Below, piece by piece: positions 1 through 7,540 of a stretch of DNA of 64,000 nucleotides. This stretch comes from Nodosilinea sp. WJT8-NPBG4 (GTDB taxonomy: Bacteria; Cyanobacteriota; Cyanobacteriia; Phormidesmidales; Phormidesmidaceae). The translations under genes and the position numbers were made by a program. The stretch is from the NCBI GenBank assembly GCA_019359285.1, contig JAHHHQ010000065.1, positions 1 to 64,000 on the forward strand, given 5' to 3'. The stretch's first letter is position 1; every line of letters begins with the position of its first letter. The notes beneath the pieces were generated by a model. The model had not been told where the DNA came from, did not search any database, and worked only from the letters and a program-made list of their open reading frames with translations.

Positions 1-1
1 G

Positions 2-106
2 ATTGAAAAATTCTGGGCTCGGCTAAAACACCATCTTCGCAAGACGCTCAGCGCTTTCGATACCCTCTGGGACGCTGTCGATGATGCCTTCAAAAAATTG
101 TCCTAA
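2..106 (+). CDS. IS630-family transposase, C-terminal end (partial)
   Basis: The window opens inside a reading frame giving about 34 residues that begin IEKFWARLKHHLRKTL and end with a TAA at 104-106. This resembles the last segment of IS630/Tc1-type DDE transposases, where a W-x-x-L-K stretch surrounds the final catalytic acid. The start and the rest of the gene lie outside the window, so intactness cannot be judged. It lies less than 200 bp from the end of the TIR gene region and suggests insertion-element activity at this boundary. The call rests on a short motif only. Confidence 0.6.
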   Translation: MEKFWARLKHHLRKTLSAFDTLWDAVDDAFKKLS

Positions 107-278
107 CTATCCCGTCCACTGCAATAGTTGTGCAGCTACTGGCAGCCCCAGGCAATGAGTTCGAGCAGGGTTTCAATGTCGTAAGCCTTAACCTTGTCGT
201 CGACCACCTTGTCCATCTGGGCTAAGGGCGGCGGGGGAGGCGGCGTAAATCAAGTTGGGCATTGCCCACCCTACAAAA

Positions 279-776
279 CTATTCACTACGAAGATCCTCC
301 AACACCTCCGCAGTAAACGGATTGCGGCCTGCTTTCAGCTCATCCAGCCAGTGCTGGCGTTTTTCCACAATTCCCGTTAAGTAAGTGGAATAGTCAACAT
401 CATATTCCGCAGCATTTGCAGCCTCCTGGCTTGCTAATTCGACAACAGTCTGAAAATCTTCAATCGCCCCTTGCATATTGCTGGTCAGGGCTCTGGCCAG
501 CCCACGGCTGTCGATGTACTGCCAATATGGAGATAAACGAACCGCCTCGTCGCAGGCGGCTAACACCTCTGCTGCCTGGTTGTTCAGACTTCCTTGTCGG
601 CAGATGTTATTCCAGGTATCAGCAACATCGAGATCGGGCATCAGGGCCAGGGCTTCCCGCAGGGTTTTCTGGGCAGGCTCAAATTGATTCTTGGATACCA
701 GTTGGTCTACCTGCTCGAAAAGCTGGTTGGCTTCGCGGTTGGCCTCTTCCTGCCGTTTCGCTTCTTCTTCATTTTT
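279..776 (-). pseudogene. TPR-like C-terminal tail of the TIR protein, out of frame
   Basis: This open frame of about 165 residues downstream of position 776 continues the TPR-like C-terminus of the triple-TIR protein in a different frame. It contains helical-pair sequence such as NQFEPAQKTLREALALMPD and ends at 279. The upstream frame stops at 769-771, directly after an A5 run on the coding strand (T5 at 772-776). Removing one A joins the two frames through EEAKQ-NEEEAKR without a stop. No independent ribosome-binding site or plausible start is evident, so I read it as the displaced end of the same gene and not a separate one. A sequencing error, a real mutation or programmed slippage would all give this picture. 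Confidence 0.6.
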
Positions 777-3700
777 GTTTCGCTTCTTCAGCAATCTGAT
801 TAGCCAGGGCCACAGGCTCAAAGGCAAGGCTAGGATCCCACTGTTTAGCCGTTTGCAACGTGGCAATCGCTTCATCCACCCGTCCTTTCTCCGCCAGCGC
901 CTTGCCATCCTCTACAAGGGCAGGGGCGGCAGCCCGCAGGAGGTTGGGGGTCTGGCATACGGTGAGCCGCTGTAAGGTTTGGGGCGTACCGATCAAATAG
1001 GGGCGCAGCCAGTCGCAGCCCCGGGCTAACAGGGCATTCAGGTCTTCATTGGGCCACAGCTTCACGCTGCCGGCGGTGCCCCCCGTCGCCAGGGTCTGGC
1101 CGTCCGGGCTCCAACTCACGCTCCTGATACTGCCTTGTTGCGCATCCAGGGTGGTCATCGCCTCCCCAGACGCACGCCACAGCTTCACGCTGCCGGCGTC
1201 GCCCCCCGTCGCCAGGGTCTGGCCGTCCGGGCTCCAACTCACGCTCCAGACGATGCCCTGGCGAGTCGGAATTTCCTGCGCTTTGATGCGGCTTAAAGCC
1301 TGATAGAGAGCGTCAAAAGGGCTGAGGGAGGGATATTCAGTAAGCGCTAGCTTTTGGTTGATCACCACCGCTCCTGGTTGTTGAGCTTTTTGGTTCACCA
1401 GGGCTTGCAGCCGCTGCCCTGTTTCTAGGGCACTCACCAGGGCCAGGGTTTGATTACCCCCTAACTGCCGCAGGACACTGCCGACTGATCCTTCCAATTC
1501 TGTCAGGGTTTGGGCCAGGTGCTGTGCAGCCTCGGCCAGGTGCTGTGCAGCCTCGGCCAGGCGCTGTTTTATTTCGGCAGCGGCAGTTTTGTTGTCAGCA
1601 TCTCTGGCCCTGATTGCGGCATCTTGAGCTTTGGCATCGGCTGCCTGGGCTTTAACATCAGCATCCTGTTGAGCTAACAGGGCAATTTGAACCTTGCCAT
1701 CGGCTTCACGGGCGCGGTTCTCAGCATCCTGGGCTGTTTGCTCAGCTGCTGCTGCAACTGCCTGGGCTTGTTTCTGGGCTTGCTCGGCACTGCGGGTACC
1801 CTTGGTAGCCGCTTGAGTTGCCAGGGTTGCAGCTTCAACTTCTTTGTCAGCTTCAGCCACCCGAGCATTCGCTTCGACACTACGTTGCTCTGCAGCTTCA
1901 ATGGCAGTCCAGGCAAACACTCCCGAACCGGCGGCTACCAAAATTCTTGCCGCTGCCGCTAAGGCCCCAATTAACGCTCCCCGCCGCAGTTTCTTCTCCG
2001 CTGTCGCCTGGGCTTCCTGCTTGGCTCTGCTAGCACGTATGTACTCCTGCTGCAAACCTGTAGGCAGGGGTTCCACCGCTGCGTTAGTCATTAGCCAGGT
2101 TTCAGCCGTTTGCAAATCTTGCCCCCGCAGCAGCAGGCTTTCATCGCGCCCCCGCCGATCCCACTCGCCCGATCGCACCAGCAGCCGCGTATGGGTCTCC
2201 AAATGCTCCCGATCAGTATCAAGTGTTCTCAGCAACCCGGCAAAATTCGCCTGAAAATCGCCATCGTGCTCCCGAAAATCTAGCCATTGCAGCTTGCCCA
2301 GCACCGGGTGCAGGTCGGCCACGTCGATCGGCCGATGCAGCACCGTTACCATGCGCTTATTCAACCCCTGGGCATACTCCACCTCATCGGCACAAAAGGG
2401 CGAGTTCACCGACTCCGGCGACAGCAAAAACACAAACACATCCGAGCTTTCTATGCCCCGATAAATCTCCTGCTGAAAGTCGGTGCCAGTGGCAATGCTC
2501 TCCTGGTCAAACCAGGTGCGCTTGCCCTGGGTTTGCAAGGCATCGTTCAACCTGCGGGCAAAGTCAGAATCCACCCGCGAGTAAGAGATAAACACATCCA
2601 GCGACGAATCTGGCGGCTGACGTAGACTCTCGGCAATAAACTGCTCGTGCAGGGCCGTGGGTGGGTGGCGGTGGGTGCGGGCCACTGCCCGCCAGGTTTC
2701 AGCCTGACGCAGGTTGTAGCCCCGCAGCAGCAGGGTGGGGTTTTGCTGCTGCCGCTGCCATTTCAGAGCTTGCACCAGCCAGGTTTTGTGCTCGGTGTGG
2801 TGAGCGGCATCGGTACCCAGCAGCTTCAGCAATTGACCTTCGTCCGCCAGGTAGTCACTGGCCTGGCTGTTGTCAGTGAGATCCACATATTGCAATGTCC
2901 TTAAACTCTCGGGCACCAGCTCTGGCTCGGTAGGGGCCGCCAGCACCGGAATCACCCGCTTGTGCAGATCTAGAGCCTGCTGTAGCTCTCGCTGGCAGTA
3001 GGGCGACTGGGCTGAATGGGGGGACAGCAAAAACAGCACGTTATCCGCTTCTTCGATGCCCCCGGTAATAGCGCTGTTGTAGTCTTGGCTGGTTTGGATG
3101 TCGGTGCGGTAGTTCCATACGGTAATGCCCTGGCGCAGCAAAGAGCGGCGGATCTGCTCGGCGGCGGCTTGGTCTTCGTCCGAGTGGCACAAAAACACCT
3201 GGGTCATCAAGTTGTTGGCGTTTTTGATGCTTTCGGTAATGAACTCGCACTGGAGGTCAGTGGGGGTGCAGGGCAGAGGCTCGCCCTCGGCAAAGCGGAT
3301 CTGCAGCCAAGTTTCGGCGGCCTGGCGATCGCTGCCCACCAATAGGTAGCGGGTCTGTCGGTGGTGGCGATCCCAGCTCAGTGCCTGGGTGAGCAGGGTG
3401 GTGTGCTGGTGCACGTAGGCTTTCACCTCGGGCTGCTCAGCGCCCGTTTTTTCGTCGCAAAGGTGCAGGGTACGGCTGATCTTGTCGAGGTACTGGGCTG
3501 GGTCATCAACGCCATCGCGGCACCATATCCAGTTGAGCAGGCGAATGGTGGCGCAGCCAGGGGGGTCATGGGTGGCCCAGGCGGCACTGTCGCCCCCACC
3601 CACGTGCAGCAGCGGAATAATGCGCTTGCCGGAGGCGATCGCCCGCTCTAGCTCCAGCTTGCAGTAGGGCGAGGCCATTGCCGAGGGTGAAATAATGTAG

Positions 3701-3888
3701 ATGACGTGGTGCGATCGCTCAATGGCGTCGTCAATGCGTCTCTGCCAATCGGTCGCTGAAGGAATGTCATCTGAATCGAGCCAGAGCTGGCTCAGGCCCC
3801 GCGCCTTGAGCTGCTCTTTGAGGGCGATCGCAAAAGCTTTGCTGTCGGCCCGCGCATAGGAGATAAACGCGTCGTAAAAAGCAGCCAT
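769..3888 (-). CDS. Triple-TIR, transmembrane, coiled-coil, WD40 protein
   Basis: The protein has 1039 residues. Three TIR domains lie at about 3-110, 229-330 and 430-540. Each opens with a beta strand of the FISYAR / FLCHSD / FISYSR type and has an SPYC or SPFC motif followed by acidic residues (E79, E301, E502) near the catalytic glutamate position of TIR NADases. Each TIR is followed by a similar linker with a W-D-R and an L-x-x-AETW motif. Then come one hydrophobic segment (about 637-662), an Ala/Gln-rich coiled coil (662-800), two WD40 blades (878-945) and the start of a TPR region. TIR-linker-WD40 proteins are known in cyanobacteria; TIR domains can cleave NAD+ or signal in antiphage defence, but function here is inferred. 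The coiled coil contains a 21-bp duplication near 1513-1560. The frame ends early (see the tail entry). The upstream 262 bp are shared with the divergent ABC transporter genes. Confidence 0.85.
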   Translation of the reverse strand: MAAFYDAFISYARADSKAFAIALKEQLKARGLSQLWLDSDDIPSATDWQRRIDDAIERSHHVIYIISPSAMASPYCKLELERAIASGKRIIPLLHVGGGDSAAWATHDPPGCATIRLLNWIWCRDGVDDPAQYLDKISRTLHLCDEKTGAEQPEVKAYVHQHTTLLTQALSWDRHHRQTRYLLVGSDRQAAETWLQIRFAEGEPLPCTPTDLQCEFITESIKNANNLMTQVFLCHSDEDQAAAEQIRRSLLRQGITVWNYRTDIQTSQDYNSAITGGIEEADNVLFLLSPHSAQSPYCQRELQQALDLHKRVIPVLAAPTEPELVPESLRTLQYVDLTDNSQASDYLADEGQLLKLLGTDAAHHTEHKTWLVQALKWQRQQQNPTLLLRGYNLRQAETWRAVARTHRHPPTALHEQFIAESLRQPPDSSLDVFISYSRVDSDFARRLNDALQTQGKRTWFDQESIATGTDFQQEIYRGIESSDVFVFLLSPESVNSPFCADEVEYAQGLNKRMVTVLHRPIDVADLHPVLGKLQWLDFREHDGDFQANFAGLLRTLDTDREHLETHTRLLVRSGEWDRRGRDESLLLRGQDLQTAETWLMTNAAVEPLPTGLQQEYIRASRAKQEAQATAEKKLRRGALIGALAAAARILVAAGSGVFAWTAIEAAEQRSVEANARVAEADKEVEAATLATQAATKGTRSAEQAQKQAQAVAAAAEQTAQDAENRAREADGKVQIALLAQQDADVKAQAADAKAQDAAIRARDADNKTAAAEIKQRLAEAAQHLAEAAQHLAQTLTELEGSVGSVLRQLGGNQTLALVSALETGQRLQALVNQKAQQPGAVVINQKLALTEYPSLSPFDALYQALSRIKAQEIPTRQGIVWSVSWSPDGQTLATGGDAGSVKLWRASGEAMTTLDAQQGSIRSVSWSPDGQTLATGGTAGSVKLWPNEDLNALLARGCDWLRPYLIGTPQTLQRLTVCQTPNLLRAAAPALVEDGKALAEKGRVDEAIATLQTAKQWDPSLAFEPVALANQIAEEAKQK

Positions 3889-4150
3889 GGGACGATTGTG
3901 GAAACGGGGGACTCAAAACTCCTGGGGTTTTGGAAAACTCAGGAATGTGGGCGAAAAGAAAGATTTTACCGAGAGTAAACCGCCTTTCTTCACAACAGCA
4001 GAAATCCTACGCTTTGCTTAACAGGGCATGAGCAAATCAGCTCCAGCGCCGACAAGAATGGCTCTCGACTGCGATCGCCCTCCCGCCGACCAGTAGAGTT
4101 CTGTAGAATAACCAATGTAGGAAACAATACGTTTGGGGTTAGCTCTACAG

Positions 4151-5176
4151 ATGGCCGCGGCGGTATCTATTCAAAACCTGAAGAAGTCCTACGGGGCGGT
4201 GGAGGCAGTGCGCGATGTGTCTCTCACTATTGAGCCTGGCGAAATTTTTGGCCTGCTGGGACCTAACGGGGCGGGCAAAACCACCACCATTCGCTGCCTC
4301 TGCACCCTGGCCACCCCTGACAGCGGTACTCTTGAAGTAATGGGGGTTTCGGTAGTCGAGAAGCCTCGGCTAGTGCGCCAATATCTTGGCTACATAGCTC
4401 AGGAGGTCGCCCTCGACAAGGTGCTTACCGGACGTGAGCTATTGCGGCTTCAAGCCGATATCTACCACATGCCCAAGGGTGTTTCTGGCCCTCGCATCAA
4501 CCAGATGATCGACCTGCTAGAGCTGGGCGACTGGGCCGACAAAAAGACCGGCACCTATTCTGGCGGATTGAGAAAGCGCCTGGATTTGGCCCTTGGGCTG
4601 CTGCATCAGCCCGATTTGCTGGTGCTCGACGAGCCCACGGTTGGCCTTGACATTGAGACGCGATCGGCGGTGTGGAGCTTTCTGCGGCAGCTGCGGGCAG
4701 CCGGCACCACGATTTTAATTACCAGCCACTACCTCGAAGAAGTCGACGCCTTGGCTGACCGGGTGGCGATTATTGACCGAGGCCGAGTGATTTCGGCCGG
4801 CACCCCCAGTGATTTGAAGGATAAAATTGGGGGCGATCGCATCACCCTGCGCATTCGCGAATTCACCTCCGACCAGGAGGCCGCTAGCGCCCGCACCATG
4901 CTGGCTGAGCTGCCCTTTGTGCGCGAGGTGATCGTCAACTCGGCCCAGGGAAATTCTCTCAACCTAGTAGTTGACCGTCAGCCCGATGTGCTGTTGACGG
5001 TACAGCAGGCGCTCAAAGCCGCCGATCTGCCTGTGTTTGGCATTGCCCAATCGCGCCCCAGCCTTGACGATGTGTACCTAGCCGCCACAGGCCGCACCTT
5101 GATGGATGCGGAGCTAGCCGCCGTAGGCCAGCGCGACCTTAAGAAAGAAAAGAAACAGGCCATGAAGGGACGCTAG
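4151..5176 (+). CDS. ABC transporter ATP-binding protein, DrrA-like
   Basis: A 341-residue ATPase of the daunorubicin-resistance (DrrA/ABC-2) type. It shows Walker A GPNGAGKT at about 38-45, the signature YSGGLRKR, Walker B LLVLDEPT, the H-loop histidine in ITSHYLEE, and the family's C-terminal PSLDDVYLAATGR motif. It should energise the permease encoded 9 bp downstream for export of a lipid or drug-like substrate across the plasma membrane. An upstream TTG at 4133 is in frame, but the ATG at 4151 places the start just before the first beta strand and is preferred. The substrate cannot be read from sequence. Confidence 0.9.
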   Translation: MAAAVSIQNLKKSYGAVEAVRDVSLTIEPGEIFGLLGPNGAGKTTTIRCLCTLATPDSGTLEVMGVSVVEKPRLVRQYLGYIAQEVALDKVLTGRELLRLQADIYHMPKGVSGPRINQMIDLLELGDWADKKTGTYSGGLRKRLDLALGLLHQPDLLVLDEPTVGLDIETRSAVWSFLRQLRAAGTTILITSHYLEEVDALADRVAIIDRGRVISAGTPSDLKDKIGGDRITLRIREFTSDQEAASARTMLAELPFVREVIVNSAQGNSLNLVVDRQPDVLLTVQQALKAADLPVFGIAQSRPSLDDVYLAATGRTLMDAELAAVGQRDLKKEKKQAMKGR

Positions 5177-5185
5177 GATAACACC

Positions 5186-6103
5186 ATGAGCACCACTATC
5201 TCCACTCCATCACCCCAGCGCGAGGCTGCCCCCAGCCTTGAGAACTCAGACCTCAAAGCCTGGAAGGCTGACCTGATCAAATCCCAAGGGCTGGTCTCGG
5301 GAGCCTTTGTGCAAGAGACCCTAGCCATGACCCGGCGACTGTTTATTCAGCTTCAGCGTCGCCCGACCACCCTGGTGGCCGGGGTAATTCAGCCGCTGAT
5401 TTGGCTAGTGCTATTTGGGGCGCTGTTTCAAAACGTACCGGCTGGGTTGTTTGGCGAAAGTCGCAACTACGGCCAGTTCTTGGGGGCGGGCATCATTGTA
5501 TTCACCGCCTTTGGGGGCGCGCTCAACGCCGGGTTACCCGTGATGTTTGATCGCGAATTTGGCTTTTTGAATCGGTTTTTGGTGGCGCCCTTAGCCTCGC
5601 GCTACTCCATTGTGGTGGCATCGGCGCTGTTTATTGCCGCCCTGAGCTTGGTGCAAACGGCAGCGATTTTGGCCCTCAGCGCTGTGCTTGGCGCAGGGTT
5701 GCCCAGCCTGCCTGGGTTACTGCTGGTGCTGTTTATTGTCATGGCGCTGGTGCTGGGAGTGACAGCACTCAGCCTAGGGTTGACCTTTGCGCTACCCGGC
5801 CACATTGAGCTGATCGGGGTGATCTTTGTGACAAATCTGCCCCTGCTATTTTCCAGTACGGCTCTGGTACCGCTAGAGTTTATGCCCCAGTGGCTACAGG
5901 TAGTGGCTAGCTTAAACCCGCTCACCTACGCCATTGAGCCCATTCGCTATGTCTACCTGCACCCGGCGTGGGGGTTCGGTGACACAGTGCTGCAAACGCC
6001 TTTTGCGGCAGTTTCGCTGGGGGCTTGTCTCGCAGTTTTGGTGGTTTTCTGCGGTCTGGCGTTAGGGCTAATTCAGCCTCTGCTGCGCCGCCGGATTACT
6101 TAG
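5186..6103 (+). CDS. ABC-2 type transporter permease, DrrB-like
   Basis: A 305-residue integral membrane protein with a cytosolic N-terminus of about 55 residues followed by roughly six hydrophobic segments, typical of ABC-2 permeases. The region around PLEFMPQWLQVVASLNPLTY matches the conserved loop before the last membrane helices of this family. It starts 9 bp after the ATPase gene, so the two almost certainly form one transcript and one exporter. The start ATG follows a TAGGAT stretch that can serve as a weak ribosome-binding site. Confidence 0.9.
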   Translation: MSTTISTPSPQREAAPSLENSDLKAWKADLIKSQGLVSGAFVQETLAMTRRLFIQLQRRPTTLVAGVIQPLIWLVLFGALFQNVPAGLFGESRNYGQFLGAGIIVFTAFGGALNAGLPVMFDREFGFLNRFLVAPLASRYSIVVASALFIAALSLVQTAAILALSAVLGAGLPSLPGLLLVLFIVMALVLGVTALSLGLTFALPGHIELIGVIFVTNLPLLFSSTALVPLEFMPQWLQVVASLNPLTYAIEPIRYVYLHPAWGFGDTVLQTPFAAVSLGACLAVLVVFCGLALGLIQPLLRRRIT

Positions 6104-6245
6104 TGGCCAGCTCTGATGAGCCAGTTGCAGAGCTGGTATGTAGGGGCTCGGCAGCTAGCAAGTTAGCCGCTACAATGGCAAGCGTAGGCAGCACAGTCGC
6201 CCTGTGCCCAAAGTCTTAGTCGTTATGGTGTCAAGGAGTGCTCCT

Positions 6246-6623
6246 ATGGCTTACCTAAATTTTCTCTCTAGACCGGTAACTGTTGCGATCGCAGCAGCAA
6301 GCCTGTTAGTTCTGGCTCCGGCAGCCTTAGCCCAGTCTGCGGCTACCGACCCAAGTCGCACTCCGCGCGTTGATACCAATGAAGGCTTTGGGGACAGCGA
6401 TGCCAATGGCGGCATCTTTGGCGAAAGCAGCAGTCCCTTCGATCTGATTCACCGGGCGGTGCTAATGAATGAGCGCACCCCTACCGACTTTAGCCGCCAG
6501 CATCGGGGACGCATTAGCAACGAGGCACTCAATTTCCGCACCCTACAACAGAATGCCTTGCGCCGCCAGCAGCCCCAAGTTGAAGCGACCGAGGTCATCA
6601 CTCCCGATACTGGAGAAGAGTAA
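6246..6623 (+). CDS. Small secreted or periplasmic protein, unknown function
   Basis: A 125-residue protein with a clear Sec signal peptide: a hydrophobic core VTVAIAAASLLVLAPAALA followed by a likely cleavage after ALA. The mature part is polar, with Gly/Asp-rich sequence then a helical region near LIHRAVLMNERTP. An AAGGAG ribosome-binding site seven bases before the ATG at 6246 fixes the start; the open frame extends to 6204 but without support. I do not recognise a named family. A terminator hairpin follows at 6699. Confidence 0.75.
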   Translation: MAYLNFLSRPVTVAIAAASLLVLAPAALAQSAATDPSRTPRVDTNEGFGDSDANGGIFGESSSPFDLIHRAVLMNERTPTDFSRQHRGRISNEALNFRTLQQNALRRQQPQVEATEVITPDTGEE

Positions 6624-6698
6624 GCTACTATTTCTAGCGCAGGGGATAGTAGATAGATAGTTTGCCCTGGAAAACGGGCGTACTTCAAAACAACGAAA

Positions 6699-6733
6699 CG
6701 TCGCCACTGAACTCTCGGTGGTGATGTTTTTTT
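6699..6733 (+). terminator. Rho-independent terminator after the secreted-protein gene
   Basis: An 11-bp stem (6699-6709 paired with 6716-6726, three G-U pairs on the RNA, loop AACTCT) is followed by seven T residues at 6727-6733. Orientation fits transcripts coming from the plus-strand genes at 4.1-6.6 kb. Confidence 0.75.
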
Positions 6734-6813
6734 AGCTACTTCGAACACCGGCCTGAAAGACAAATGAAAGCTTTGTCTCCCTGTGTCTAAGCGTTTAATC
6801 CATTCATGAACCG

Positions 6814-7404
6814 CTACAGCTGGCAGGTAAACAGACGGCTAAGAAAATAGTTGACCATTTTGGATCCATAGGGAGAATCCCACCAGACAATGGGATAGCA
6901 ACCTACGGGATCATCTAGATCGTGGCGGGCTTGGTCAATCGTTTTCCACTGATCGTCTTGCCGCCAGCCCACCTGTTCGGCCAGGCGATTAAGGATGACG
7001 GTGTCTTGAATTAGCGCTGTTTCAAGGGTACCGCCTACGGATTGGTAAATCTGGAGCTGCACGCTAAAGCCAAAGCGGCCCCCCGTGTAGGTAGTCCACA
7101 GGCGATCGACCACCCGCAGTACGTTGCACGAAAACAGGCGCACAGCATCTGGAGTTAGATCTTCGCGATCGGGGGTGCCGGCCTCCTGCAAAATCACCCG
7201 CACGGTTTCTTCGTCAGCCTCTCTCAGCTTGCCAGTTTTAAGCAGCCGCTGAAGGGGTTGATAGCGTTCTACATCAGTTACAAGGGTTAGCGCGTCTTCC
7301 AGACGCGCGACGCGCTCCGTTATCCCTTGCTGAATAAAGCCTTCTACCCTGGCCTCTAGCGCCTCTAAGCGAGCAGCCAGTTCTTCCGACCCTTCTTCAT
7401 TCAT
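6814..7404 (-). CDS. GUN4 domain-containing protein
   Basis: 196 residues. A short N-terminal helical or coiled-coil part (about 1-50) precedes a GUN4 domain with the family landmarks: LLKTGKLREADEET, a DLxP-like segment, LRVVDRLWTTYTGGRFGFSVQ, and a C-terminal FLSRLFTCQL. GUN4 proteins bind protoporphyrin IX or Mg-protoporphyrin and stimulate Mg chelatase in chlorophyll synthesis. Cyanobacteria also carry GUN4-like paralogues of unknown role. The N-terminus here does not obviously match the canonical Gun4 helical bundle, so I call it GUN4-domain and not gun4. It is probably monocistronic: it faces the terminator at 6699 on one side and the RND operon runs the same way upstream. Confidence 0.85.
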   Translation of the reverse strand: MNEEGSEELAARLEALEARVEGFIQQGITERVARLEDALTLVTDVERYQPLQRLLKTGKLREADEETVRVILQEAGTPDREDLTPDAVRLFSCNVLRVVDRLWTTYTGGRFGFSVQLQIYQSVGGTLETALIQDTVILNRLAEQVGWRQDDQWKTIDQARHDLDDPVGCYPIVWWDSPYGSKMVNYFLSRLFTCQL

Positions 7405-7540
7405 ATCGACTCCTTACAAGTGTTGAGAGCCAGAGCCATGCCCTGAGACGGCTATGCACCTTGGTTACCGGATGCCAAACGAACTGGGTCAACGCTATAA
7501 ATTCTAGTATTGCCCGGTCACAATGATCGCGATCGCAGCC

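Noticed and set aside
136..216. 26-codon minus-strand frame MDKVVDDKVKAYDIETLLEL next to the IS end
   Set aside because: It reads like protein but is too short and without a ribosome-binding site; it could be a relic, but I cannot name it.
4151..6103. The DrrAB-like exporter as part of a TIR defence system
   Set aside because: It is divergent from the TIR gene and of a common exporter type; nothing beyond adjacency links them.
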